Under the pieces are notes generated by a model. The model was not told where the DNA came from. It was given only the letters and a program-made list of their open reading frames with translations, and searched no databases. From contig NZ_CP087184.1 of assembly GCF_024749045.1 (NCBI RefSeq), positions 5,704,001 to 5,768,000 on the forward strand: 64,000 nt of DNA, in the 5' to 3' direction. The position numbers and the translations under genes are program-made. Position 1 is the first letter of the stretch; the number at the start of each line of letters is the position of its first letter. Below are positions 55,205-63,774 of the stretch, piece after piece. The stretch is from Pseudomonas sp. B21-028 (GTDB taxonomy: Bacteria; Pseudomonadota; Gammaproteobacteria; Pseudomonadales; Pseudomonadaceae).

Positions 55205-55860
55205 ATGCACCGCAGGACCTGCAACACGCGCTGGGCGAGTTGTTGGGGGACGCGCGCCTGGTGGACTGCCCGCTACCCGGCACCGACCTGAAGCTGTGGC
55301 TGATCGACGGCGATAACATGGACCGCGCCTTCAGCCCGGAAGAAACCCGCCGCATCCTCCACGAACCGCCCTACTGGAGCTTCTGCTGGGCCAGCGGCCT
55401 GGCGATGGCGCGTTACCTGGCCGAGCGGCCGCAGTGGGTCGAGGGCAAGCGGGTGCTGGATTTCGGCGCCGGTTCCGGCGTGGCGGGCATCGCGGCGGTC
55501 AAGGCCGGGGCGCTGGAAGTGGTGGCGTGCGACCTCGACCCACTGGCTATCGCGGCCTGCCGGGCCAATGCCCTGCTCAATGACGTGGAGCTGGCTTATT
55601 CGACGGACTTCTTCGCCGAGGCGGATCGCTTCGACCTGATCCTGGTCGCTGATGTGCTCTACGACCGGGCAAACCTGCCGTTGCTGGACCAGTTCCTCAG
55701 CCGTGGCCGCGAGGCCCTTGTGGCCGACTCCCGGGTACGGGATTTCCAGCACCCACTGTACCGGCGCATCGAACTGCTCGAAGCCATGACCCTGCCGGAC
55801 CTGGCCGAGCCCGAGGAGTTTCGGCATGTGAGCCTGTATCACGCACGGCGTTCGCCCTGA
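55201..55860 (+). CDS. SAM-dependent methyltransferase, ETFB/PrmA-like
   Basis: This 219-residue protein has motif I VLDFGAGSGVAGIAAVKAGA, post-I ACDLDPLA and the substrate-side PPYWSFCWASG, as in METTL20-type protein lysine methyltransferases. It may methylate electron-transfer flavoprotein or a related protein. It is co-transcribed with the lipoprotein gene. Confidence 0.82.
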   Translation: MNAPQDLQHALGELLGDARLVDCPLPGTDLKLWLIDGDNMDRAFSPEETRRILHEPPYWSFCWASGLAMARYLAERPQWVEGKRVLDFGAGSGVAGIAAVKAGALEVVACDLDPLAIAACRANALLNDVELAYSTDFFAEADRFDLILVADVLYDRANLPLLDQFLSRGREALVADSRVRDFQHPLYRRIELLEAMTLPDLAEPEEFRHVSLYHARRSP

Positions 55861-55864
55861 AAAG

Positions 55865-55953
55865 CATCGCGAGCAGGCTCGCTCCCATAGGTGATCGGGT
55901 TTCTTCAGATTGAACGCGGTCAAACTGTGGGAGCGAGCCTGCTCGCGATGGCG
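55865..55953. repeat. REPIN (inverted REP pair)
   Basis: REPs at 55865-55892 and 55926-55953 form an inverted pair. Confidence 0.85.
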
Positions 55954-56016
55954 ACCTACCAGGCACCCCAAAACCCCGCGTATAGTTGCCCCATTCAAGC
56001 GTTCTACGAGATTCCC

Positions 56017-56889
56017 ATGACCCAGGACACCTCCTACATCTTCGACGCCACCACCGCCGATTTCGACCAGTCGGTGATCGCCAACTCTTTTCACAAGCCG
56101 GTGCTGGTGGATTTCTGGGCCGAGTGGTGTGCGCCATGCAAGGCACTGATGCCGATGTTGCAGGGCATTGCCGAGAGCTATCAAGGCGAATTGCTGCTGG
56201 CCAAGGTCAACTGCGACATCGAGCAAGACATCGTCGCCCGCTTCGGCATCCGCAGCCTGCCGACGGTGGTACTGTTCAAGGACGGCCAGCCCGTCGACGG
56301 TTTCGCCGGGGCCCAGCCGGAATCGGCGGTGCGGGCGATGCTCGAACCCCATGTGCAGATGCCGCCTCCCGCCGCGGCCGATCCGTTCGAGCAAGCCCAG
56401 GCGCTGTTCGACGACGGGCGTTTCGCCGACGCCGAAGCCCTGCTCACCGTGCTGCTGGGCGAAGACAACACCAACGCCAAGGCGCTGATCCTGTTCGCCC
56501 GTTGCCTGACCGAGCGCGGCGAGCTGGGCGAAGCCCAGACCGTGCTGGACTCGGTAAAAAGCGACGAACACAAGGCCGCTCTGGCCGGGGCCAAGGCGCA
56601 GATCCAGTTCCTCGGTCTGGCCAAACATCTGCCAGACGCCGCCGACCTCAAGGCCCGCCTGGCAAAAGACCCGCAGGACGATGAAGCGGTGTATCAACTG
56701 GCGATCCAGCAACTCGCGCGCCAGCAGTATGAGCCGGCACTCGACGCATTGCTCAAGCTGTTCAGCCGCAACCGCGGTTACAGCGAAGGCCTGCCGCACA
56801 AGACCCTGCTGCAGGTGTTCGAACTGTTGGGCAACGATCACCCGCTGGTGACGACCTATCGTCGCAAGCTGTTTGCCGCGCTGTACTAA
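56017..56889 (+). CDS. cnoX: Thioredoxin domain/TPR co-chaperone, CnoX-like
   Basis: This 290-residue protein has an N-terminal thioredoxin fold with the redox-active WCAPCK (~residue 37) and a C-terminal TPR-like half (FEQAQALFDDGRFADAEALL). This is the YbbN/CnoX architecture that holds oxidised clients and passes them to chaperonins. E. coli CnoX has lost the CxxC, but here it is present, so thiol activity is likely. The longer upstream frame carries REP sequence. Confidence 0.86.
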   Translation: MTQDTSYIFDATTADFDQSVIANSFHKPVLVDFWAEWCAPCKALMPMLQGIAESYQGELLLAKVNCDIEQDIVARFGIRSLPTVVLFKDGQPVDGFAGAQPESAVRAMLEPHVQMPPPAAADPFEQAQALFDDGRFADAEALLTVLLGEDNTNAKALILFARCLTERGELGEAQTVLDSVKSDEHKAALAGAKAQIQFLGLAKHLPDAADLKARLAKDPQDDEAVYQLAIQQLARQQYEPALDALLKLFSRNRGYSEGLPHKTLLQVFELLGNDHPLVTTYRRKLFAALY

Positions 56890-57239
56890 GCGTCAGCCCC
56901 AACCCAGCTATAGAGCGGCGTATCGCCGCCGCTCAAGACCTTGACCTCGGCGCTATGGCGCAAGCGTACCAACAGGCGCTTGCCCGCCGGCGCACTGCCC
57001 GTCAGGCCTTCCAGTTGCTCCAACAGGTCCGGGCCGCTCAACTGCCCGGCCTTGCGCAGCAATTCCCTGGCGATCTGCCACAGCGCATCGTCCTGATTCG
57101 CCGGTTTGGCCGCCGCCATCGCCGCGCCTTCGGGCTTGACCGCCTGCAACTGCGCGCCGAGCTGCGCCCAGTCGCCTTCGTCCATTTCGATCGACAAGTC
57201 CACCGGCCAATCGCCGACGGTTCCGCGGATGCGCAACAT
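56886..57239 (-). CDS. Conserved Pseudomonas hypothetical protein
   Basis: This 117-residue protein starts MLRIRGTVGDWPVDLSIEMD and ends LYSWVGADA. AGGAGG lies before the ATG at 57239. It is convergent with cnoX and overlaps it by 4 bases. There is no recognised domain. Confidence 0.7.
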   Translation of the reverse strand: MLRIRGTVGDWPVDLSIEMDEGDWAQLGAQLQAVKPEGAAMAAAKPANQDDALWQIARELLRKAGQLSGPDLLEQLEGLTGSAPAGKRLLVRLRHSAEVKVLSGGDTPLYSWVGADA

Positions 57240-57324
57240 CACCGTCCTCCTGAAGATTTAATGTTCCCATGCTCCCATGGGCCTTGCGCGACGCCAAGCA
57301 GACGGTCAAACTCTGCGCAAATTC

Positions 57325-57342
57325 GTTATAAGATTACATAAC
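57325..57342. promoter_or_regulatory. Zur-box candidate
   Basis: GTTATAAGATTACATAAC has GTTAT/ATAAC arms and its first 13 bases match the core GTTATAATATAAC with two changes. It lies 30 bp upstream of the zinc-related DUF2796 operon, so Zur-repression under zinc is likely. Confidence 0.6.
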
Positions 57343-57371
57343 AAAACATTCATCTTATCTGGAGACTCGTC

Positions 57372-57962
57372 ATGCGTCGTCTGCTTCTCGCTTTGCCGTT
57401 CGCCCTGTTGCCATTGGCTGTCACTCACGCCGCAGTCGAGCACGACCATGACCACGATCATGAGCACGGCAGCCTGGGCGCCCATGAACACGGCGTCGGC
57501 CGACTGAACGCAGCGCTTGACGGCCAGACCCTGGAGCTGGAGCTGGAAAGCCCGGCCATGAACCTGGTGGGCTTTGAACACGAAGCCACCAGCGATGCCG
57601 ACAAGGCCAAGGTCGCGGCTGCCCGTGGGCAACTTGAGAAGCCACTGGCGCTGTTCAACCTGCCGGCCGCGGCCCAATGCACCCTGGCCCAGCAGGAATT
57701 GGAAAGCCCATTGTTCGGCGATGAACCGGATCACGAAGACCACGACGAAGACGCCGACGGCGACGAGCACCACCACGAACACAGCGAAATCCACGCCCAC
57801 TACCAGTTCACCTGCGCCACACCCGGTGCTTTGAAGCACCTCGACCTGGCGACGCTGTTCAAAACCTTCCCGGCCACCCAGAAAATTCAGGTACAACTGA
57901 TCAGCCCGAGCGGCCAGCAAGGCGTGGAAGTGACGGCCAAGGCGCCATCGCTGAAGTTCTGA
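57372..57962 (+). CDS. DUF2796 His-rich zinc-binding periplasmic protein (ZrgA-like)
   Basis: This 196-residue exported protein (signal ending THA) has HDHDHDHEHG near the N-terminus and a second His/Asp/Glu stretch (HEDHDEDADGDEHHHEH). DUF2796 proteins bind zinc and feed ABC-type uptake (ZrgA-like). It precedes ABC-transporter genes and is preceded by a Zur-like box. The arrangement matches P. aeruginosa PA4063-PA4066. Confidence 0.85.
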   Translation: MRRLLLALPFALLPLAVTHAAVEHDHDHDHEHGSLGAHEHGVGRLNAALDGQTLELELESPAMNLVGFEHEATSDADKAKVAAARGQLEKPLALFNLPAAAQCTLAQQELESPLFGDEPDHEDHDEDADGDEHHHEHSEIHAHYQFTCATPGALKHLDLATLFKTFPATQKIQVQLISPSGQQGVEVTAKAPSLKF

Positions 57963-57992
57963 ATACGCTGCAACCTCCTGTGGTGGAGGCCA

Positions 57993-58083
57993 GTGGGGCA
58001 AAGCTTGCTCGCGATAGCGGTCCGACCGTCGACATCGACGTTGAATGTGACAAGCCCATCGCGAGCAAGCTTTGCTCCCACAG
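57993..58083. repeat. REPIN (inverted REP pair)
   Basis: REPs at 57993-58021 and 58055-58083 lie between the DUF2796 gene and the ABC ATPase gene, inside the putative operon. Confidence 0.85.
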
Positions 58084-58122
58084 GTACTCCACAGGGCTTC
58101 CATCATCCTGATATCAGCCACC

Positions 58123-58833
58123 ATGACCCAAGCACTCATCGAACTGTCCGACCTGGTCTTCAGCTGGCCCGGACATCCACCACTGCTGGATATCCCGGCC
58201 TTTCGCCTCGAAGCCGGCGAGACCCTGTTCCTCAAGGGGCCCAGCGGCAGTGGCAAGACCACATTGCTGGGGCTGCTGGGCGGGGTGCAGACGCCGGATC
58301 GCGGCAGCGTCCACCTGCTCGGCCAGTCGCTCACCGAACTGGGCGCGGGCAGCCGCGACCGCTTTCGCGTGGACCACACCGGCTACATTTTCCAGCAATT
58401 CAACCTGCTGCCGTTTCTCTCGGTGCGCGAGAACGTCGAGCTGCCCTGTCACTTTTCCAAACTGCGGGCGCAGCGGGCCATCCAGCGTCACGGCAGTATC
58501 GACCAGGCTGCCGCCACGCTGTTGACCCACCTGGGGCTGACCGATGCGAACCTGCTGGAACGCCGCGCCGACTCGCTGTCCATCGGCCAGCAACAACGGG
58601 TCGCCGCCGCCCGGGCGTTGATCGGCCAGCCGGAACTGGTCATCGCTGACGAACCGACCTCGGCCCTGGACTACGACGCCCGGGAAAACTTCCTGCGGCT
58701 GCTGTTCGCCGAATGCCGCGAGGCCGGCTCAAGCCTGCTGTTCGTCAGCCATGACCAGAGCCTGGCGCCGCTGTTCGACCGCAACCTCTCGCTGGCCGAT
58801 CTCAATCGTGCCGCCAAGCCACTCGAGGTCTGA
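58123..58833 (+). CDS. ABC transporter ATP-binding protein
   Basis: This 236-residue ATPase has Walker A GPSGSGKTT, the ABC signature LSIGQQQR, and Walker B VIADEPTSALD. It resembles MacB/LolD-type ATPases that pair with FtsX-type permeases like the next gene. It starts at 58123; the frame before it is REP sequence. Confidence 0.92.
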   Translation: MTQALIELSDLVFSWPGHPPLLDIPAFRLEAGETLFLKGPSGSGKTTLLGLLGGVQTPDRGSVHLLGQSLTELGAGSRDRFRVDHTGYIFQQFNLLPFLSVRENVELPCHFSKLRAQRAIQRHGSIDQAAATLLTHLGLTDANLLERRADSLSIGQQQRVAAARALIGQPELVIADEPTSALDYDARENFLRLLFAECREAGSSLLFVSHDQSLAPLFDRNLSLADLNRAAKPLEV

Positions 58834-58834
58834 G

Positions 58835-60100
58835 ATGTATTTGTTCCGTCTAGCCATGGCCAGCCTGGCGAACCGCCGCTTCACTGCGATCCTCACCGCC
58901 TTCGCCATCGCCCTGTCGGTCTGCCTGCTGCTGGCGGTGGAGCGGGTGCGCACCGAGGCAAAAGCCAGTTTTGCCAGCACCATCAGCGGCACCGACCTGA
59001 TCGTCGGTGCCCGTTCCGGCTCGGTGAACCTGTTGTTGTACTCGGTGTTTCGCATCGGCAACGCCACCAATAACATCCGCTGGGACAGCTTCGAACATTT
59101 CGCCAACAACCCGAAAGTGAAATGGGCGATCCCCATGTCCCTCGGTGATTCCCACCGTGGCTACCGGGTAATGGGCACCACCGAGGCCTATTTCGAGCAC
59201 TACCAGTATGGCCGCCAGCAACACCTGGAACTGGCCGATGGCCGGGCTTTTGCCACTGACCCGTTCGAAGTGGTGCTCGGCGCCGAAGTGGCCGAAGCGC
59301 TGCATTACAAGCTCGGCGACAAACTGGTGCTGGCCCACGGCGTGGCGACGATCAGCCTGGTCAAGCACGACGACAAGCCATTCACTGTGGTCGGCATTCT
59401 CAAGCGTACCGGCACTCCGGTGGACCGCACGCTGCACATCAGCCTCGGCGGCATGGAAGCGATTCACATCGATTGGAAGAACGGCGTGCCGGCCCAGGGC
59501 AGCGGTCGTATCAGCGCCGACCAGGCCCGCAACATGGACCTGACGCCCCAAGCCATCACCGCGTTCATGCTCGGGCTCAACAGCAAGATCTCCACCTTTG
59601 CCTTGCAACGCGAGATCAATGAGTTCCGTGGCGAACCGTTGCTGGCGATCTTGCCAGGCGTGGCCCTGCAAGAGTTGTGGAGCCTGATGGGCACGGCGGA
59701 AAAAGCCTTGTTCGTGATTTCGCTGTTCGTGGTCCTGACCGGGTTGATCGGCATGCTCACGGCGATCCTCACCAGCCTCAACGAGCGCCGCCGGGAGATG
59801 GCGATCTTGCGCTCAGTGGGCGCGCGGCCATGGCACATCGCAAGCCTGCTGGTGCTGGAAGCCTTTGCCCTGGCATTGACCGGGGTGGCCGCCGGGCTGG
59901 CCTTGCTGTATATCGGCATCGGCGCCGCCCAGGGTTACGTACAGTCGGCCTATGGCTTGTATCTGCCATTGAGCTGGCCAAGCGAATATGAATGGACGCT
60001 CATGGCTGGCATCCTGGTCGCCGCCCTGTTGATGGGCAGCGTGCCGGCCTGGCGCGCCTATCGCCAATCGTTGGCCGACGGCTTGTCGATCCGCTTATGA
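58835..60100 (+). CDS. ABC transporter permease (FtsX/MacB-like)
   Basis: This 421-residue permease has an N-terminal membrane helix, a periplasmic domain and three C-terminal helices, with the conserved LNERRREMAILRSVGARPWH of the FtsX/LolC family. It pairs with the ATPase one base upstream. It may export or load zinc-binding lipoproteins, or act in zinc-related envelope transport. Confidence 0.88.
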   Translation: MYLFRLAMASLANRRFTAILTAFAIALSVCLLLAVERVRTEAKASFASTISGTDLIVGARSGSVNLLLYSVFRIGNATNNIRWDSFEHFANNPKVKWAIPMSLGDSHRGYRVMGTTEAYFEHYQYGRQQHLELADGRAFATDPFEVVLGAEVAEALHYKLGDKLVLAHGVATISLVKHDDKPFTVVGILKRTGTPVDRTLHISLGGMEAIHIDWKNGVPAQGSGRISADQARNMDLTPQAITAFMLGLNSKISTFALQREINEFRGEPLLAILPGVALQELWSLMGTAEKALFVISLFVVLTGLIGMLTAILTSLNERRREMAILRSVGARPWHIASLLVLEAFALALTGVAAGLALLYIGIGAAQGYVQSAYGLYLPLSWPSEYEWTLMAGILVAALLMGSVPAWRAYRQSLADGLSIRL

Positions 60101-60111
60101 GGACATTGAAG

Positions 60112-60630
60112 ATGCCCCGCGCCCTGCTTGCGCTGTTGATGATGGTCGCCCTGCCGCTGTGGGCGGCCGAGCCGAGGGACCTGGCCTGGTCGGAAATGAT
60201 CCCGCCGGACGCACCGCCGGAAGTACCGAACATGACCCCGCTGCATGACCTGTCGCAGATGGGCCAGGCACTGTCGGCCGAATCCGCCCCGGCCGCCAAG
60301 CAGGACCTGCCCGACGCGCCGGTGGTCAAGGCGCTCGACGGCCAGCAGATTCGCTTGCCGGGCTACATCGTGCCGCTGGAAGTCAGCGAGGAAGGCCGCA
60401 CCACGGACTTTTTGCTGGTGCCGTATTTCGGCGCCTGCATCCATGTGCCGCCACCACCTTCGAATCAGATCGTGCATGTGAAAAGCGAAGTCGGGGTGAA
60501 GCTCGATGAGCTGTACCAGCCGTACTGGGTCGAAGGGCCGATGCAGGTCAAGCCGTCCACCAGCGAGCTGGCCGATGCCGGGTATCAGATGGAAGCTGAG
60601 AAGATTTATGTGTATGAGCTGCCGGAGTGA
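60112..60630 (+). CDS. DUF3299 exported protein
   Basis: This 172-residue exported protein (signal MPRALLALLMMVALPLWA) has the DUF3299 core LPGYIVPLEVSEEGRTTDFL, followed by a second conserved segment (LLVPYFGACIHVPPPPSNQI). It is the last gene of the zinc-ABC operon. The in-frame ATG at 60097 overlaps the permease stop and is the other possible start; 60112 has AGGA before it. Confidence 0.82.
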   Translation: MPRALLALLMMVALPLWAAEPRDLAWSEMIPPDAPPEVPNMTPLHDLSQMGQALSAESAPAAKQDLPDAPVVKALDGQQIRLPGYIVPLEVSEEGRTTDFLLVPYFGACIHVPPPPSNQIVHVKSEVGVKLDELYQPYWVEGPMQVKPSTSELADAGYQMEAEKIYVYELPE

Positions 60631-60659
60631 ACCTGGCAGTCATGCACTGTCTGTGAAAT

Positions 60660-60741
60660 AGCTATCGCGAGCAGGCTCGCTCCCACAGGGGATCTTTGGT
60701 GTTCTCACGACCAGTGTGGGAGCGAGCCTGCTCGCGATGAG
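60660..60741. repeat. REPIN (inverted REP pair)
   Basis: REPs at 60660-60691 and 60713-60741 lie between the DUF3299 gene and oprG. Confidence 0.85.
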
Positions 60742-60769
60742 GCCCTCAAAGTGGCTCATCATACTTTCA

Positions 60770-60783
60770 TTGAGTTGAGTCAA
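60770..60783. promoter_or_regulatory. ANR/FNR-box candidate upstream of oprG
   Basis: TTGAG-TTGA-GTCAA matches TTGAT-N4-ATCAA except at the two inner bases. It lies 63 bp before the oprG ATG. In P. aeruginosa oprG is oxygen-regulated through Anr, which fits. Confidence 0.55.
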
Positions 60784-60845
60784 AAGACCGGCCCAGACGG
60801 CTCCGTACCATGGGACATCCTTTTTAAATGTCCTCTGGAGCCCCC

Positions 60846-61544
60846 ATGCACAAGTCCTTGCTCAGCGCTTCCCTCGTCGCCCTCACGCTCGCCGCCCCCC
60901 TCGCCCAGGCCCATACGGCCGGCGATATCATCGTTCGCGCCGGCGCCATCACCGTCAATCCGAAAGCCGACAGTTCCAGCGTCAAGGTCGACCGTGGCCC
61001 GTTGGCCGGCGCCGACCTGGGCGGCAAGGCGACCATGAGCAGCGACACGCAACTGGGCTTGAACTTCGCCTACATGATGACCGACCACCTGGGCATCGAG
61101 CTGCTGGCGGCCTCGCCCTTCGAGCACGACGTGAAGATCAAGGGCACCGCCCTGGGCGCGGCCAACGGCAAGCTCGGCACCCTCAAGCACCTGCCGCCGA
61201 CCCTGAGCCTCGTCTATTACCCGCTCGACGCCAGATCGGCTTTCCAGCCGTATGTCGGCGCCGGCATCAACTACACCTGGATCTACGACGAACATGTCGG
61301 CAGCGACGCCAGCGCCAACGGCTTCAGCAATTTCCGGGCGAGCAACAGTTGGGGCATGGCGTGGCAAGTGGGCGCCGACTACATGCTGACCGACAACATC
61401 ATGATCAACGGCCAGATCCGCTATATCGACATCGACACCACGGCGTATGTCGACAACAACGCGGTAGCTGGCGGCACCCGGGCCAAGGTGAATATCGATG
61501 TGGATCCGTGGATCTACATGGTGGGGTTGGGTTACAAGTTCTAA
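60846..61544 (+). CDS. oprG: Outer membrane protein OprG/OmpW
   Basis: This 232-residue protein has a signal peptide ending AQA and is a small OmpW-type beta-barrel with alternating strands and a C-terminal Phe (VGLGYKF). It is thought to allow passage of small hydrophobic molecules. Downstream order (epimerase, reductase) matches PA4067-PA4069. Confidence 0.92.
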   Translation: MHKSLLSASLVALTLAAPLAQAHTAGDIIVRAGAITVNPKADSSSVKVDRGPLAGADLGGKATMSSDTQLGLNFAYMMTDHLGIELLAASPFEHDVKIKGTALGAANGKLGTLKHLPPTLSLVYYPLDARSAFQPYVGAGINYTWIYDEHVGSDASANGFSNFRASNSWGMAWQVGADYMLTDNIMINGQIRYIDIDTTAYVDNNAVAGGTRAKVNIDVDPWIYMVGLGYKF

Positions 61545-61566
61545 CCGAACTCGAACATACGACGTC

Positions 61567-61661
61567 CCTGTGGGAGCGAGCCTGCTCGCGATGGCGGCAC
61601 GACAGTCACTGAAGAGGTGAATGTCAGACCGCTATCGCGAGCAGGCTCGCTCCCACAGGTT
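61567..61661. repeat. REPIN (inverted REP pair)
   Basis: REPs at 61567-61597 and 61630-61661 lie downstream of oprG. Confidence 0.85.
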
Positions 61662-61680
61662 TTTTGTGGCGACTGAAAAC

Positions 61681-62610
61681 TCAGCGGCCCAACAACCGCG
61701 CCAAACCCACGCTCATCGGCGTCTGCCGCGGGAAGTTGAAGCGCTGCAACAGCCGATGGTTGTCGGCGCGGGAATGGCGGATATCCCCCGAACGCGCCGG
61801 GCCGTAGCTGACCGGAGGCAGGTCACCGACGACCGTGGCCAGGGCCTGGAGCATCTGCTTGAGGGTCGTGGCCTGGTTCCAGCCGACGTTTACCGCTCCG
61901 ACTTCCACCTCAGGCTTCTCGATGGCCTGCACCAGCAAATCCACCAAATCTTCGACGTAGACGAAATCCCGGGTCTGCTCACCGTCGCCGAACACGGTAA
62001 TCGGCAAGCCTTTCTGTGCCCGTTCGCTGAAGATGCTGATGACGCCGGAATACGGCGAGGACGGATCCTGGCGCGGGCCGTAGATATTGAAGAAGCGGAA
62101 CACCACCGGCTCCAGCGCGTGCTGGCGGCGGTAGAAGTCGAAGTAGAACTCGCTGGCCAGTTTGTCCGAGGCGTAGGGCGTGAGCGGGGCCTTGGGGGTT
62201 TCTTCGTCGATGGACTGGCCTTCGCCGTTGTTGCCGTAGACCGCTGCGCTGGAGGCGAACAGCACCCGCTTCACGCCGGACTGGCGCATGGCTTCACAGA
62301 CATTCAGGGTGCCGATGAAATTGCTTTGGTGAGTGCGCACCGGGTCATCCACCGAGGCTTGCACCGACGCCACAGCGGCCAGATGCGCCACGGCACTGCA
62401 GCCGACCATGGCCCGGGCCACCAGGGCGGCATCGGCGACGTCGCCTTCGATCAGTTCGATGGCGGGGTTGTCCAGCGGCAGGTTGCTGCGCTTGCCGGTG
62501 GACAGGTCATCGAGGATGCGCACCGAATGTCCCTTGGCGAGCAAGGCGTCGGTCAGGTGCGAACCAATGAAACCCGCACCGCCGGTGATTAAAACAGGGC
62601 CGTCAGCCAT
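61681..62610 (-). CDS. NAD-dependent epimerase/dehydratase (UDP-glucose 4-epimerase-like)
   Basis: This 309-residue SDR protein has the glycine motif GGAGFIGSHL, catalytic Tyr/Lys in YASDKLASE (YxxxK), and RFFNIYGPRQDPSSPYSG. It acts on a nucleotide sugar, perhaps in LPS or exopolysaccharide. The ATG at 62610 overlaps the stop of the preceding gene. Confidence 0.87.
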   Translation of the reverse strand: MADGPVLITGGAGFIGSHLTDALLAKGHSVRILDDLSTGKRSNLPLDNPAIELIEGDVADAALVARAMVGCSAVAHLAAVASVQASVDDPVRTHQSNFIGTLNVCEAMRQSGVKRVLFASSAAVYGNNGEGQSIDEETPKAPLTPYASDKLASEFYFDFYRRQHALEPVVFRFFNIYGPRQDPSSPYSGVISIFSERAQKGLPITVFGDGEQTRDFVYVEDLVDLLVQAIEKPEVEVGAVNVGWNQATTLKQMLQALATVVGDLPPVSYGPARSGDIRHSRADNHRLLQRFNFPRQTPMSVGLARLLGR

Positions 62611-63487
62611 GGCGATAAAACCTATCCAGTAAGCTCGGGAGCGCGGCGCGCCAGGCGCGGGGCTTGATCCCGAAAGTGTGCAGAATTTTCTTGCAGGCCA
62701 GCACCGCATGCTGCGGCTCTTCCGCGGCATCCGGTCGCGCGGCGTGAGCCTGGGGCGTGGGTGCTTCGATTGCCAGCGGATGCAGGGCACGGGCTTCGGT
62801 GAGGATTGCCTGACCCAGCGCCAGCGGCGTGGTCGCCTCATGTCCGGCGTAATGATAGGTGCCCCACAGCGGCGCGGCGCAATCGAGTTGCTTGAGCACG
62901 GAGATGATCACCCGGGCCGCATCGTCTACCGGCGTCGGGTTACCGCGACGGTCGTCGGCCAGCAACAGCTCTTCTGGCAGTTCGGCCCGGGCGAGAAAAC
63001 GCCCGAGGATACCGTCGGCGCTGTCGTCCAGCAGCCAGCCGAAGCGCAGCAGCACATGTTGCGGGCACGTGGCGCGCACGCTTTGCTCGATCCGCCACAA
63101 GGCCTGGCCGCGCAGGCCCAGGGGCACGGGCTCGTCCTTTTCGCTGTAGGCGGTGGCGCGGGAGCCGTCGAACACGCGATAGCTCGACGGTTGCAGCAAG
63201 ATGATGTTGTGGTGCTGGCACAATTCGGCCAGGCGCTCGACCGCACGCTCCTGGCTGGCCAGGCGCTGCTCGCTGACGACCTCGGCCTGAAACCAGTCGA
63301 AGTAGTACGCCAGGTTGATCAAGGCGTCCGGACGGGTGTCGTCGAGCAACTGCGTCAGGCTCGCGGCATCCCAGCCATCTTCTGGGGGGCGGGGGGCGAG
63401 AAAACCGATGTCTTCTTCCGCACCGAGGCGAATCAGCGCCTGCCCAAGGGCATTTCCGCCGCCCAGTAACATAAGGCGCATTCGCAT
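62603..63487 (-). CDS. NAD(P)-dependent sugar-nucleotide reductase-like (RmlD-like)
   Basis: This 294-residue protein starts MRMRLMLLGGGNALGQALIR and has the RmlD-like stretch ILLQPSSYRVFDGSRATAYS and LRFGWLLDDS. It probably reduces a dTDP- or UDP-linked sugar, working with the adjacent epimerase. Catalytic Tyr/Lys are less clear than in RmlD. The ATG at 63481 is an alternative start. Confidence 0.75.
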   Translation of the reverse strand: MRMRLMLLGGGNALGQALIRLGAEEDIGFLAPRPPEDGWDAASLTQLLDDTRPDALINLAYYFDWFQAEVVSEQRLASQERAVERLAELCQHHNIILLQPSSYRVFDGSRATAYSEKDEPVPLGLRGQALWRIEQSVRATCPQHVLLRFGWLLDDSADGILGRFLARAELPEELLLADDRRGNPTPVDDAARVIISVLKQLDCAAPLWGTYHYAGHEATTPLALGQAILTEARALHPLAIEAPTPQAHAARPDAAEEPQHAVLACKKILHTFGIKPRAWRAALPSLLDRFYRHG

Positions 63488-63626
63488 AAAGTCAGCAGGC
63501 CCAGTCTGTTGGCACAAGAATTTGGTCGACAACGCCCACGGGCGTCGCCGGAATCGTTGCATTTTGCGGGTTTAGTGCGCAACCGTCACCCGTAAAGTGC
63601 AGATCCGGGATTTTCGTCGCACTCCA

Positions 63627-63711
63627 GGACCTCATCGCGAGCAGGCTCGCTCCCACAGGACGGAGCGCGGCAGATCCATTGTGGGAGCGAGCCTGCTCGC
63701 GATGAGGTCCT
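63627..63711. repeat. Extended REPIN hairpin
   Basis: REPs at 63632-63660 and 63679-63706 are flanked by AGGACCTCATC / GATGAGGTCCT. The inverted repeat therefore extends over about 30 bp per arm, from 63627 to 63711. Confidence 0.85.
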
Positions 63712-63774
63712 GCCGGGCAACAGAGATACCGCCGGCACTTGCATCTTCCCCATCCCACCCGCATAACTGCCCCT

